NCBI GenBank assembly: GCA_964035575.1
Contig: OZ037902.1
Location: 124,001-188,000 of the forward strand
Length of the DNA stretch: 64,000 bases
Direction of reading: 5' to 3'
Source of the DNA: Rhynchopus sp. YZ270_cl-10
Lineage: Eukaryota > Euglenozoa > Diplonemea > Diplonemida > Diplonemidae
Shown here one piece after another: positions 1-9,895 of this stretch; position 1 is the stretch's first letter; each line of letters opens with the position of its first letter. Under the pieces are notes generated by a model that saw only the letters and a list, made by a program, of their open reading frames with translations, did no database searches and had not been told where the DNA came from. The position numbers and the translations under genes were made by a program.

Positions 1-820
1 CTGTCAAACTTTGCCTTTTGTTGTCCACAAGGGGGGGAAAGGAATAGGGATTTTTGTTTTGTTTTGCAATGTTTCCTCGCTCGGAAACCCCCATCATTCC
101 TGAACCCCCCTTTTTTTTTTCAAACACACAGCTCACCAACGCCCTCCCGTTGCTTCTCACGTTTCGTCATTGCCCTGAACATAAAAAGAGGGGAAGGAAA
201 GGGAACAGAGGGAGGGAGAGAGAGAGGGTTGAGATGTTGAAAAAGATTTTTTTTTTTTGGGATTCTTTGTTGCATTTGGAGAGGGGGTGGGTGGTGGGGG
301 TGGGGGAGGTGGTTCTTGTGGTTGTGGCAGGAAAGGTGTGGCGTATTGTGGCCAGGGTTTCGGCATCAGGGTACCGGGGGTGCCGTTCGGTACCCCCAAC
401 GGTACTTCGAAACAAAAAAGGAAATAAGTCGCGCGCGCGAAGCGCGTCTTATCCCCCTCTCTGGCATGTTGTGAAAAGGAAAACGCGAAGTAAAAATTTA
501 GACCGTGCCCCCAATTCCCTCTTGATCGAAGCATCATTTTGACCCAACGACGAAGAATAAAGGATCGGCGAAATAAAAAAAAGGTACCGTGGCTGTTCAG
601 TGGTGGCGTTTTTTGTTTTTTTTTTTGCACAGTGTTCATGAACATGACACATCCTAGTCTATTCTTCTCAGGGTGGTCTCGCTGCATTCTGTTTTCTTCC
701 TTCCCGGTTGGCGCCGTTGGGTTTGGACTTTTTAGCCGGAGGATTTTATTTTTTCTTTTGCAAGACAACGAGACAAATAGAGAGAAAAAAAGGACCTAAA
801 AAAGAAGAAAAAAACACCTT

Positions 821-855
821 ACGTGCAGACACCTCATGATGGGTGCAGGCACGTG
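821..855. repeat. Near-perfect hairpin
   Basis: The arms ACGTGC and GCACGT enclose a second pairing block CACC/GGTG and a short apex, so the 35 bases fold into one stem-loop. It lies next to a copy of hairpin family H5 (872-940). It shares the GTGC/GCAC pairing seen in families H1 and H4. Confidence 0.6.
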
Positions 856-871
856 GCAAAGAAAAAAAGTG

Positions 872-940
872 AAGTTATTAATGCAGGCACACCTCCGACT
901 GACCCAACGTACGATGCCAGCCATCCGGATGAAAGCACAA
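872..940. repeat. Dispersed repeat H5, copy 1
   Basis: This 65-75 bp unit begins near TTATTAATGCAGGCAC and ends near CATCCGGATGAAAGCACA. Other copies lie at 3666-3737, 12209-12266 and 30339-30414, with a fragment at 29930-29956. The copies differ by substitutions and small indels. A and T runs flank every copy. It has no coding potential that I trust. Confidence 0.7.
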
Positions 941-1361
941 AAAAAAATTTTTTGGCAGAGTGATGATATGCCTACATTGGGCTCGGTCACCTTATTAAAA
1001 AGAGTGGAACTCCCATCACCCCGGTATCTACGGTTTGTCCGATCGGACAGTGCCGTGATGCTACCACTGTACAGATTGACATGAACGAAGATTTGGTAAT
1101 ATGATTCTCAGCTGAAGGGGGGGAAGTGGGCAAAAAAAAAACAAAAACAAAAAACAGTTTCATAATACTTTCAAATCAAAGAAGAGAAAGTACAAAAGGA
1201 CGATTCTATTTAAGATACGTCCATTATTTTTCAGGTCTCAAAAAAAGAGGTGAAAATGGTGCCACATCCCCCGAGGGGGGGGTTTGGGGTTGGGGTGTGT
1301 TTAAGATGATAACGGACCTTAAAACTTAATAAAAAAAAAGAGGAAAATCCATCAATATTTC

Positions 1362-1397
1362 AAAGTATAATAGGGTGCACTAAATGTACCCAAACTT
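1362..1397. repeat. Dispersed repeat H9, partial copy
   Basis: It carries TATAATAGGGTGCACTAAAT followed by GTACCCAAACT. A longer copy lies at 12001-12066, where an ATTCTACTGAATAG mini-palindrome precedes it. A third copy lies at 29010-29053. Confidence 0.65.
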
Positions 1398-1443
1398 TTT
1401 TGCTTTCTTCCAAAAAGAGAGAAAATCCAACAAAAAAATATAA

Positions 1444-1480
1444 AGTGAAGTTGATAGTGCAAACGCCTCTGGGACGCTCG
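1444..1480. repeat. Dispersed hairpin repeat H4
   Basis: The core is GTTGATAGTGCAAACGCCTC followed by TGGGACGC. In complete copies AGTGC at the start pairs with GCACT at the end. Other copies lie at 3196-3258 (with an inserted AAAAG repeat), 13824-13872, 20679-20718, 49904-49946 and 50395-50444. An inverted dimer lies at 57743-57799. Confidence 0.7.
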
Positions 1481-3130
1481 GGGGTTGTCGAGCCGGACTG
1501 TTGCACAAAAAAAAAAAAAAAAAGTGCCGACATAAAACAAAGGGCCTGTGTAGGGTGTTGCGAGAGAGCGTTAACAACGACAATTGCTTGCCTTGGGGGA
1601 TCGATATATCATCATCAGGAACCAAGACATTTTTTTTTTGTCAGAAAGTTGTTGTTTTTTTATGTTTTTTTTTCGAAAAAAAAATACGAGGTGTGCTGTG
1701 GAAAACCTTGCGCGCGATTTTTCGAAACCACCGTAGCATCCTGGCGCTTTGATGGGTGGTTCTGCATGAGTCTGGTGTGATCGACGACGATTTCATCTGT
1801 GTATTTTGTGTTCCTTGAGCACTGCTCTTAGTGGGAGCAGGTAGACCCACTACGAAACTGGAACACTCCGAGGCAGTCGAGAAAATGGTTATCGAGCCTC
1901 CTCATATCCACAACACACCCCGTATATTTTTCTTCTTTTCGATTCGCTGCTTTTGTAGTTGTTTTCACCTTCGGCTACCCTACAGTGGGGGGGGGGGGTG
2001 AGGGAAGGTTGTGGAAAATTGAAAGAATGAACTACCCCCCCTCGGTACCACACACAGAATACGCAACACCACGCATGAGTTGCCCACAACTGATGGCAAA
2101 CATCGCATAGCAAAACATAAAAAATAAAATAAAATTGGTGTTGTTCAGGGTTGAGATGACTAAGACGAGTAGGGTCTTTTTGGCTTGGTTTAAGTTTTAT
2201 AGATTTTACATTTTTTTGTCGTGGCGATAAAAAAAAGAGCAAAAAAATAGAAAAAAATAGAACTAACCGTTTGTCCAGAAAGACGGGGGGGCGGGGGGGG
2301 TTTTCTGTCCACAATACAAGGTGACCATGCATACCCCCAGGTAACATGGTATATATCCTGCTCTGTTACTTTGTTACTTTGAAATGCATGCTAATAAACA
2401 AATGCGTTTCCTTTCATTTATGTTTTCATGCATTTCGTGCACAAAAGCATTTCACCGTTTTTTTAACATGCTGGGCACAAAAACTCAGCCTGCAAAGTGC
2501 GTGCCAACGACCCTGATGATATTCTCATGCTTCTGCAATTCCCATTGAATATCTCTGCAGTCTTCTTTATCGATCCCTCCCAGAGCCCAGCACGTTGCGT
2601 AACAAGCACATAATACCACATTTCAGGCCACATGGTCACCGTGTAGTATGAACCCATGACAACAAAGGGGTTAGTGTTGATTATCACAGACGGGCACACC
2701 CTTTTCACCCCCCCCCAATGAGAGAAGGGCAGAGGGGGTGATTACAATGTCGTATGCATGCTCCCCTCCCCTCTCCTCCCTTCTCCCTACGAAGCAGGCA
2801 TGACGCGTGACTACCTGGTAATCGCACCACGTATGGTCATAAGGCCTCTTGGCTTCGTTCTTGTTGTTTTTTTTTTTCTTCTCCCTTGATAAATTATTGG
2901 GGTAGTGCAGTTGCCCCAGTTGTGTTGCCCACAGTTGTTGCAATCTCCACTTTTTTTGTGCTACGTAAACAGGGGGTTTCCTCAAGTCCAGTCAAAGGCC
3001 TTTTTTTGGAAGATGAACCAGACTCGTAGTCCCCAATCGAGATATGGGGGGGAGAAAAAAAAAAAAACGTGGATTGCCCCGTTCGCGGGGGTACACGTTG
3101 TCAAAGTTTTCAAAAAAAAAAAAAAAAGGG

Positions 3131-3258
3131 AGTAGTTGAAACGTGCTAAAAACGCATCTCAGTCGAGCTCATGCAAAGGGTGGGACGTGAGTAAAATGAA
3201 GGTGACAGTACAAAAGAAAAGAAAAGAAAAGAAAAACGCCTCTGGGACGCACCGACAG
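3131..3258. repeat. H8 and H4 repeats side by side
   Basis: Positions 3131-3191 are a copy of H8, a 60-bp unit with GCATCTCAGTCGAGCTCATG in its middle. A diverged H4 copy follows. The same two families sit together in the opposite order at 13824-13954. A third H8 copy lies at 55843-55900. Within H8, GCAT and ATGC can pair around a GAGCTC centre. Confidence 0.7.
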
Positions 3259-3472
3259 CTCCGTGTGGGGGGTTGCCTAAAAGGGGAGAGGGGAGGAATG
3301 ATTATGTTCGAAACAATGGTGACCTTATTTTTTATTTTTATTTTTTTTTTTGAAAAAAAAGGGAAAGGGGATGCTGCTGACGGCACACTTTCATCCCTTA
3401 AGAGTGTGGAAGACTTTTAAGAAATTCTGGTCTGGCGCCCTTTGTTACGGTTCGCGGAGGGAATGGGGGGTT

Positions 3473-3492
3473 GGATCTCGTAACCTCTACAA
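3473..3492 (+). pseudogene. Short relic matching 16439 gene
   Basis: Eighteen consecutive bases, ATCTCGTAACCTCTACAA, match codons 2-8 of the spliced gene at 16439-16801 (residues SRNLYN). The match ends abruptly on both sides. An 18-mer match is unlikely by chance in 64 kb, so this is probably a fragment of the same repeated gene, but it is too short to be certain. Confidence 0.35.
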
Positions 3493-3665
3493 TTTATTGT
3501 ACGGCGCCAGCTGAGTGGAGCCTTTTTTTTTGGGTTTTAGTTTTCGGTGGATTTCCTAAATAAGGGATGAGGCGTGGGTATTATCTCCCTGTGAGGCGTT
3601 GCGTGAACAGCTTTTCGATGGATTCTGAAAGACAGAACGCGTCTTCAAAAAAAATAAAATAAAAC

Positions 3666-3737
3666 GGTAGTTGTTGATGCAGGCACCTCCGACTGACCCA
3701 CTGTACTGACTGCCAGCCATCCGAATGAAAGCACAAA
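3666..3737. repeat. Dispersed repeat H5, copy 2
   Basis: This is the most complete H5 copy in the window, 72 bp, between runs of A. It matches the copy at 872-940 apart from scattered substitutions and small indels. Confidence 0.7.
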
Positions 3738-4355
3738 TAAAATAAAAACCCAGATGAAATGTGTCCCTCGCTGCACACACACCTAACAAAGAAACAATAC
3801 AATAGAGCTCACTTTGTTTTTTTTTCGTATTTTTTTTCTCAATGTGTGGTTTTTTTTTTTTTTTTGGTTATTTTTCGTTTGCAAAATAAAACGTACTCTC
3901 ACTAATAGGGAGGATGATATTTCCCCCCGCTTTTTCTGTTTGCTTTTTTTTTTTTTTTTTTTTTTTTCGATTTTTTATTTTTGAATTTTCCCCCCCCCCC
4001 ATCATTCCCCATTTTTCGTTCTCCTACCGACCCCGATTGTTTCCAACAGGGTACCTCTTTTCACAAGAAGAAGCAATCCCTTCCCCCCCCCAACCCCCCA
4101 AAAACCCCCATTTTCCCCCTTCAAAACCCATAGAGAAGACACAGCCGGCCAGTTTTCACCTTTTGCCAAAACTTTGCCTATTTTCCTCCCCCAAAAACCC
4201 CCCTGCCCCCATCATATTTTTAAATTTTTTTTTTAAATCACCACATCTGAACCCGGGGACCGAGGGTCTCATTGCATTCAAAAATTTTTGGTGGAAATTT
4301 AAAAAAAAAAAAAAAAAAAACAATTTTGGTGGCATGTTTCCTCCCTTCCCCCCCG

Positions 4356-5330
4356 TCACGCCGTCGCAACTGCGCTAGCAGCAGGAGTGGAACGCTCGCC
4401 ACCCTCACCACCACCTCCACCACTGCCTGCATCCCCAGCCCCGTCACCTCCGGCGGCCCCCTCTTCTCCTCCCTTTGTCTTACGCTTTCCTTTGAGCTTT
4501 GGCTTGTCGACGAGGATCTGTCTGAGGGAACGTTCGTTGAGGAGCTCTGATTTTCCTTCGTTCGGCATGCCACGTGGTACGGAGCCTCTTGCGAGGATGT
4601 GGGGACGGCCGCAGTCGCCTTCGCATTTGCCTGCGTAGAAGTCGGGGCATTTCATGTGGTTTTCGAGCATTGTTACCCAGAGGGCACGGCAGATGAGACA
4701 TCTCAAACGGACTCCAGGGACGACACGGCGTCTGCGGGAGCGGGTCCAGCAGTTGTGGTCGCAGGGGCGGTCGTTTGTTGCGCCTGCTCCGTTAGCCCCG
4801 CAGAGGTCGGGCATGTCAGCGAATTCGTCATCGTCATGATCTTCAGTGTCTGCAACAGAGGTGGACGGCGGGCTTGAGGAGCTATGCTGCGGCACCAGAA
4901 CCAAGGTGTCCTCATCCGCTTCGTTGTCGTCGTCGTCGTCATCCAACGGGTCTTCTTCGACCGTAGGGATCGCAATGTTGTGCATCGCAACCGGTACCGG
5001 CATGATAGGAACCGGAACCGGAAAATGCTCGAACGATTGAAAAGCGTTCCCCACCTCCGCCCCGGCCCCAAGAAGGCCGACGTTTGCAATGGGAACTGCA
5101 ACCTGGTCGTAGTGCTCAAAGGAGGCGAACGGCGAAAAGCTTTCCTGTACACTCATTGCAGGAAACCCCCCAACCATCACCCCCTGCGGGACAATAGGCG
5201 CGCCGTTCACACCAAGCTCAAAAGAAGACGAAAACGGCGACGCATCAACGTTCAGCCCACCAACGGAAAGCAGACCTGCCATGTTGTTGTCCGTAATAGG
5301 TACGTTAGGGACCCCGTTCACACCGTTCAT
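4356..5330 (-). CDS. ZF1, double zinc-binding module protein
   Basis: This 324-residue single-exon protein is the longest member of the local paralog family. Residues 1-125 are hydrophobic and low in charge, with V/P/M-rich stretches. Residues 126-170 are acidic, with a run of Asp and a Ser-rich patch, ending in the short motif ADMPDL. The module spans about 188-250: Cys190-x-His192, Trp195, an RRRR stretch, Cys211-x2-Cys214, then Cys228-x7-Cys236-x3-Cys240-x3-His244 and the signature PHILARGSVP. A conserved tail (RSLRQILVDKPK) and a Lys/Gly-rich end follow. The second part resembles a CCCH finger with shortened spacing, so RNA or DNA binding in the nucleus is a reasonable inference. A pyrimidine-rich tract ending in CAG lies 2 nt upstream of the ATG. 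The exact family is not known to me. Confidence 0.85.
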   Translation of the reverse strand: MNGVNGVPNVPITDNNMAGLLSVGGLNVDASPFSSSFELGVNGAPIVPQGVMVGGFPAMSVQESFSPFASFEHYDQVAVPIANVGLLGAGAEVGNAFQSFEHFPVPVPIMPVPVAMHNIAIPTVEEDPLDDDDDDNEADEDTLVLVPQHSSSSPPSTSVADTEDHDDDEFADMPDLCGANGAGATNDRPCDHNCWTRSRRRRVVPGVRLRCLICRALWVTMLENHMKCPDFYAGKCEGDCGRPHILARGSVPRGMPNEGKSELLNERSLRQILVDKPKLKGKRKTKGGEEGAAGGDGAGDAGSGGGGGEGGERSTPAASAVATA

Positions 5331-5332
5331 AG

Positions 5333-5412
5333 CTGGGAGAGCGGTAAGGGAAAGAAAAAGGGTGTGAGAAGGGGGGAGAGAAAAAGAGAGAGAGGGAGAG
5401 AAGAGAGTTGAG
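5333..5412 (-). promoter_or_regulatory. Candidate 3' splice site before ZF1
   Basis: Read on the minus strand, about 75 bases of almost pure C/T end in CCCAG two bases before the ZF1 start codon. This is the classic shape of a 3' splice acceptor, used either in cis (an intron in the 5' leader) or in trans. Weaker equivalents lie before the other five ZF genes and the LRR gene. Confidence 0.4.
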
Positions 5413-5526
5413 AGGTGGCTTTCCTCTTTTAGTGTGGTGTCTGGTGTTGCAGGGTGACGTGGAGGGGGGAGTGTTGGTGGTAATCATTTTAAGCTAATTT
5501 GGAGGGAAATTGGACGTATTGATAGA

Positions 5527-5553
5527 GATGAATGTGCCCTCACGATGCACATC
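5527..5553. repeat. Dispersed hairpin repeat H1
   Basis: H1 is a stem-loop of about 30 bp running from GATGAATGTGCC to GCACACACATCTT, commonly with CTCTCGTG at its apex. Copies lie at 8020-8050, 11639-11666, 14278-14312, 20321-20350, 23782-23816, 31083-31112, 32571-32600 and 49716-49746. The pairing of GATG with CATC and of GTG/CAC blocks persists in most copies despite sequence divergence. Confidence 0.65.
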
Positions 5554-5720
5554 ACAAGGTAAAGGAAAAGACACAACTCAGACGGGTAACGGGGTTATGT
5601 TCGATGTTACAAGCTATCCCGCATGTAGATCTGTGGGACCGGAGAGTGGTTTGTCATCATTGGTGTGCTGTGCTCTTCAAAGAAGTCTCCCGACAATCTA
5701 GGGGCCTCATAAGTATGTAG
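5532..5720 (+). pseudogene. F-box-like gene fragment, copy 1
   Basis: An open frame contains LCSMLQAIPHVDLWDRRVVC followed by HHW. The spacing of Leu, Asp-Leu, Val-Cys and Trp resembles an F-box (L...L..L...DL....VC..W), the Skp1-binding motif of ubiquitin ligases. Only about 30 residues fit, with no clear start or substrate domain. The frame could be chance. The DNA is duplicated at 6015-6111. Confidence 0.3.
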
Positions 5721-6210
5721 ACTTACTGACCAGGAAAATGCCGATTTGCCTTACTATGTTGTTGTTGCAAAGAAGAAGCAACGATCAGCTAAAAGACGGA
5801 CCCCCGGTTGACTTTGGGGAAGGACTTTGCAGCTAGAAGACTAAGAGGGCGATGAGGCTGCGGATAGAGAGGGAGCCTTGGGCGAGTCTAGGTACAGCGT
5901 TTTATTTATGACGAAGCTGTTGTTATTTCTGAGCAAACATCTTTGTGGGAGAAAGGTACCACGTAGCACCGTTGGCACGTTGTTAAGAGGAACGTCAAAG
6001 TGCAAGGCTTGGATACACAACTCAGACGGGTAACGGGGTTATGTTCGATGTTACAAGCTATCCCGCATGTGGATCTGTGGGACCGGAGAGTGGTTTGTCA
6101 TCATTGGTGTGTGTGTTGCAGAAAAGTGGGTTTTATTGAAGAGAAATCTCCGCTGATGAATTTACTCACTCCACGCACATACAGCCTTGGGCGAGTCTAG
6201 GTACAGCGTT
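5571..6210. repeat. Imperfect tandem duplication
   Basis: A 97-bp block (5571-5667) recurs at 6015-6111 with one difference that I can see (GTAGATC versus GTGGATC). A second 27-bp block containing CCTTGGGCGAGTCTAGGTAC follows each copy, at 5875-5901 and 6184-6210. The order is the same in both, but the spacer is shorter in the second copy. This is a recent duplication with an internal insertion or deletion. Confidence 0.85.
6000..6200 (+). pseudogene. F-box-like gene fragment, copy 2
   Basis: This carries the same F-box-like stretch as the copy at 5532, followed by a different tail (CRKVGFIEEKSPLMNLL) and a stop. The sequence GTGTGTTGCAG just after the shared block could be a 3' splice acceptor. 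No complete gene can be read. Confidence 0.3.
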
Positions 6211-6356
6211 ATCAAACAAGATTTCCGGAAAGATTTTTTTGAAACAAAAATGCTCTTTTTTTTTCTCCATTCTTTAAAAAGTTCATTTGGGAGGTGGGTT
6301 GTGGCGGATGTGTTCTTATTTGCCTTTTTGAGCTGCAAAATAAAAAAGTTTATTTA

Positions 6357-6390
6357 GATGAACCTAAGCCTCTCATGCTTAGCCACCCTT
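6357..6390. repeat. Dispersed hairpin repeat H2
   Basis: Here CTAAGC and GCTTAG form a perfect 6-bp stem around CTCTCAT. The unit starts GATGAACCTAAG and ends near CACC(C)TT. Other copies lie at 7181-7213, 7241-7270, 11834-11864, 18931-18955, 20509-20540, 24812-24845, 27095-27130, 29072-29100, 34511-34535 and 57241-57270. The stem is kept in several diverged copies, which suggests selection on, or origin from, a structured RNA or DNA. Confidence 0.7.
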
Positions 6391-6860
6391 AAATACAATA
6401 CACCGTCAAATTCCTTGAAGAAGAAAACTGATGTATTTTTTCCTTCATTCACAGACATCAATTTTAGGCAATGGAGTGCTCCCCTCAGCCTGAGGGTTCA
6501 CAAAAGTCTGATCTGTGCCACATTTTTTCCCCCCAGATTTTTCAACAAAAAACCGATTGTACTACCATTGAAATTGATTACATTATTTTTGTATAGGCGA
6601 CAATTACACGAGGGGGGCAGGTAGTAAAAAAAAAAAACATCTTTTTGTATTTTCTTTGGGGAAAATGGGAAGGGATATGAAAAATATAAAAAAAAAAAGA
6701 CGGAAAAACGCTAGGTGTGGGGTTTATCTGCCTGCTGGTATCACTTTTGTCCCTAATATTTTTTTTTGATTTTGCATGTGAATGATAAGGCTTGGTTTGA
6801 TTGTACGGAAGCCACCTTCCTCTGGAGGGAGAAAGATCAGTGCAAAAAAAAAAACCAAGC

Positions 6861-6910
6861 AATAGTGGAGTTCATCCTCGGGTGTCTACACTAATACAAC
6901 CAAGTTTTCA
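6861..6910. repeat. Dispersed hairpin repeat H6, reversed
   Basis: This copy reads ATAGTGGAGTTCATCCTCGG then GTGTCTACACTAATACAACC. Forward copies lie at 10330-10376, 11757-11808, 29450-29500, 30205-30245 and 30752-30808. Another reversed copy lies at 14008-14060. TAGTG at one end pairs with CACTA at the other. Confidence 0.7.
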
Positions 6911-7363
6911 AACCAAGAAAATTTGAAGAAATGAAAAAAAAATAGACGCTTCGTTCACATACATTTCTGCTAAATCAAGTATTTTTCATCAGGTATTGTG
7001 TTTTTTGTATTGACTACAACCAAACAGGCCGTTCCCAACCACCAAGGAAAAAATCCGCTTTTTTTTTAGAGGAAAAAAATCTCACGATGAAAAAAAAAAG
7101 TTCGTTCTGAAGGGTTGCAACTGGTACAGAGTGGTGAGGGGGGAAATTTGATAGAAAAAAAAAAAAAGAAAAATTTTAAACGATGAACCTAAGCCTCTCG
7201 TACTCAGTCACCTGGGGAAAAGGGGGGGAAAGTTTGGTTTGATCCTAAGCATCTGTGTTCATAGATCACCTGGAAGGTTCAGTATCGGTAAGGCTGGTGA
7301 TAGCTCAGATGAGTAGAGTGGGTAACGGACAAAGAGTCTAAGACGCAACATTGTTTTTTTTTT

Positions 7364-7477
7364 TGAAATCCAACAGCCCTCTTGTGCCAAGTGTACAGTA
7401 ATTTATTCTGCAAACCCGCAAATTTTTGGTACATGACCAGGGTAGACCCCATGTAGTCCTACATCCATTTCGCGGGA
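7364..7477. repeat. Dispersed repeat H3, long copy
   Basis: H3 is about 100-110 bp. It opens with TGAAATACAAAGCCCTCTCG and a GACAGTGTACCTT block, then GGTGGACACCCCAACCATG, GTCCTACAATCCATTTCG and GGTTGACAT. Long copies lie here (diverged), at 25267-25378 and at 48681-48783. Copies of the first half alone lie at 14925-14960, 24552-24586, 24863-24897 and 50155-50190. The second half alone lies at 34561-34610. Confidence 0.65.
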
Positions 7478-8152
7478 TTACATCTAGCTAGACTGCTTTA
7501 CGTCTGTTGTCGTAGGTCACAGTGAAGTCTGCGTGTTGTCGTCTACCCCCCACGTTACCACCTAAACATAAATCACCTGAAAATTCTTTCAGATTCTCTG
7601 TACACGTGAACAGAAAGAAAGACTGCCTGAAGCAATAGAACGGTTTTTTTTTTTTAAGGCGACATCGAACACTGTACTTAGACATCCAAAAAAAGTGAGT
7701 TATTTTTCTGTACACACTTTGTTTTTTTTTTTGCCGTTCCTTTGTGAGGGAGAAAGGAGTATGTGCGCGTCCTGGAAGCTTTTTTTTGCCTTCCTAAAAC
7801 GTACACACAACAAACCTCTGGCAAAAAGGGGAGGTGCCAGCACCTCGTATCATCATTGAAATAACATTGATTACCAATGGTACACTCCGATACGTGTCCC
7901 CTTTGTTGTATAGACACATGGCCTACTGAGGTAGGTCTGTACAAGACAAAAAAAAAAAGAGGAAAAAGAGAAGGGGTTGGGAGGAAAAAAGAGGGGAAAA
8001 CTAGAGGATGGGGGAAAATGATGTGCCGTTCGTGCACATAAACATCTTCAGGGTGGGGCGACAGAGAGAAAACTGAACAAAAATAAAAAAGACAAAAAGT
8101 TTGGTAAGATGGGTCAAAGATGCACGCAAGTCTGGTTATTTTATTTTATTTG

Positions 8153-8196
8153 TAAATTGTTGGAATAGTGTAGTTGCCACATGTGCAAGCTCCACA
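8153..8196. repeat. Dispersed hairpin repeat H7
   Basis: The core TTGTTGGAATAGTGTAGTTG followed by CCACATGTGCAAGCTCCAC folds with TTGC/GCAA and GTG/CAC pairs. A nearly identical copy lies at 33260-33303 and a diverged one at 2890-2952. Confidence 0.65.
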
Positions 8197-8654
8197 TGTC
8201 TATTTTTTTCATTGGGTTTGCGTGTCTTCTCATCACCTTTAAAAAGAACTCCTATATCCCTGTGCTCACAACACACAGAACGCAAAACGCGTGTTCCTCT
8301 TCCTGATCCCTAAAGGAAGTGAGAGAAACGTTTTTCGTTTTTCTGTACTGTTTTGCGAGAGACAGGGCACTAGGTGGGGGTAGGGTGGGGGAGGGATTGT
8401 GGGGCTGTTTATTTTTCTGTTCTTTTTTTTCCACCATATTTTTTTTTTTTTTCAAAAAAAGAATTTTCTAGCAGAGAACCGTGGTTTTGCTATCCTATGC
8501 AATCTCTCTGCAGTTTCAAAAAGTAATTTGTTTTTTTGATACACTTTTTGAAGAATTTTTTTGAAGAAAAAAAAATCCACACTTTTTTTTTTCTCATTTC
8601 ATTATTTTAAGAGAGTTCTCACCCGAGGGTTTGGTAAAAAGAACGATTATTGTG

Positions 8655-8812
8655 GTGCTCCTGACGACCCCATTTTGCGTACTTGGTATTTTTTTTATTT
8701 CTGGGGTACCATCATATCCATCTCTGTTCTTCACAATAAGAAACTAAAAACACACACACACACATTGGGGCCATATTCTGAGCAAGAATTACCCCTACTA
8801 GTTATCAAACAC
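8655..8812. repeat. Two further dispersed repeats
   Basis: Positions 8655-8710 (CTCCTGACGACCCCATTTTG ... TTTCTGGGGTACCA) recur, with an insertion, at 29972-30063. Positions 8766-8812 (CATATTCTGAGCAAGAATTA ... TTAGTTATCAAA) recur at 22017-22070. Both lie between A/T runs or AC microsatellites. Confidence 0.55.
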
Positions 8813-8859
8813 ACACACACACACAGAACCGCTACTCTCATTCCTCCCCTCTACCCCTT

Positions 8860-9507
8860 TCAGGAAGAAGACACCACTGCAGCGGCCCTTCCTCTGCGGG
8901 ACCTAGACTTTGCCAGGGGACGCGACGCGAAGACATTCCTTAGGGAAGGACTCTCCACACTGAGCCCAGGGTGACTGCTGATGTTGTCCTTCTTGCCGCC
9001 TTCGTCTTTCTCCTTTTCTTCTACGGTTCCTCGGGCGAAAATATGAGTTTTTCCACACGATCCATCGCACGTTCCAGAGTAGAATCCAGAGCATTTACTG
9101 TGGAATGTCATATTGGTCATCCAAAGGGTACGGCAGACAAGACAGCGGAGGCGGGTGGCTTGCGTTGCGCGACGTCTACGAGAGCGGATCCAGCTGTTGT
9201 GTGTGCAAGGGGGTGGTGTGTTTTCGACACCATTTGCAGTTCTGTTACCATTTCCGCCCAACAGAGACGGCGACATCGACCGCACGCTCCCGCACCCATC
9301 CTCCAGATCAGGCATCTCCGGATCTGTTTCCACCTCGTCACCCTCGCTCGGCAGCGAAGACGCTGACGGAGGCGAAACACAACCCACACCTTGGTAGGTC
9401 ACGCCATGCGAAGAGTTTTCCTCAGACCACGAAGACGATGAGGCTGAGGAGGAGCAGGCTGGGGAGCACGAGGCGGAGGCGGAGGAGGGGGGCTCAACCG
9501 TGTGCAT
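8860..9507 (-). CDS. ZF2, double zinc-binding module protein
   Basis: This 215-residue single-exon paralog has a Ser/Ala/Cys-rich first 35 residues, an acidic patch ending in EMPDLED (about 64-70), then the zinc module: Cys101-x-His103, Trp106, an RRRR stretch, Cys122-x2-Cys125, Cys139-x7-Cys147-x3-Cys151-x3-His155, and HIFARGTV. The usual Pro of the PHI signature is Thr here (KTHI). The tail is basic and Ser-rich, with only a weak version of the conserved S-L-R...P...K motif. It is the most diverged of the six in its flanks, yet all predicted ligands are intact, so it is probably functional. CCACAG followed by ATT lies 46 nt upstream of the ATG, a candidate splice acceptor shared with ZF4 and ZF6. 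Confidence 0.82.
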   Translation of the reverse strand: MHTVEPPSSASASCSPACSSSASSSSWSEENSSHGVTYQGVGCVSPPSASSLPSEGDEVETDPEMPDLEDGCGSVRSMSPSLLGGNGNRTANGVENTPPPCTHNSWIRSRRRRATQATRLRCLVCRTLWMTNMTFHSKCSGFYSGTCDGSCGKTHIFARGTVEEKEKDEGGKKDNISSHPGLSVESPSLRNVFASRPLAKSRSRRGRAAAVVSSS

Positions 9508-9847
9508 TTTGTTTTTAGTGAGGGTCTTTTTACCCCGGTTCGTCTAAAAAAATCTGTGGTTTTTTGGGGATGGGTTTTGTGTGAAAAGAAAGGGTGAGGG
9601 ATTTTTCTTATGGACAGCCCTTTCGACGTCTACTCATAGGCTGTGAAAGGAACCGGCTTTTCTGATGTTTCTTTCTTCAACTCTTGAAAACACCAGGGAT
9701 AGCAGAAATCTCCTGATTTTCACAACAGGGTCTTCTTTCCCCCGACTGACAGTTTCAAGTCCGTTCCCTTGACTGCTGTTTTCGCCAGATAGTAGGTAGG
9801 GACAGAAGGAATCTCATTGGTCCATTCATGCGCATCTTTAATTAGAA

Positions 9848-9895
<48 letters not shown>

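Larger units (their letters stand above)
1..4355. other. Intergenic, homopolymer-rich, hairpin repeats
   Basis: I see no convincing gene here. Apparent open frames in this stretch are low-complexity (runs of Phe, Lys, Gly or Pro) and overlap dispersed repeats. The sequence consists of A, T, G and C runs of 7-20 bases separating short hairpin repeats, which are listed separately. A GC-only mini-palindrome with a GAA apex lies near 431-446. The stretch 3940-4320 is an extreme pyrimidine-rich tract followed by an A-run, just beyond the stop codon of the first zinc-finger gene. Confidence 0.6.
5336..8859. other. Intergenic with duplicated gene relic
   Basis: This region contains a duplicated relic (5571-6210) and copies of H1 (5527-5553, 8020-8050), H2 (6357-6390, 7181-7213, 7241-7270), H6 reversed (6861-6910), H3 (7364-7477) and H7 (8153-8196). 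The rest is homopolymer-rich sequence with no gene that I can support. Two short AC microsatellites lie at 8750-8765 and 8810-8824. Confidence 0.6.

Noticed and set aside
157-768. 203-codon minus-strand frame near the window start
   Set aside because: The composition follows homopolymer runs (Pro, Phe, Lys, Ser tracts), and frames of similar quality exist on the other strand. No motif.
1889-2347. 152-codon minus-strand frame
   Set aside because: It is mostly Phe, Cys and Ser from T-rich DNA, with no recognisable domain or repeat partner.
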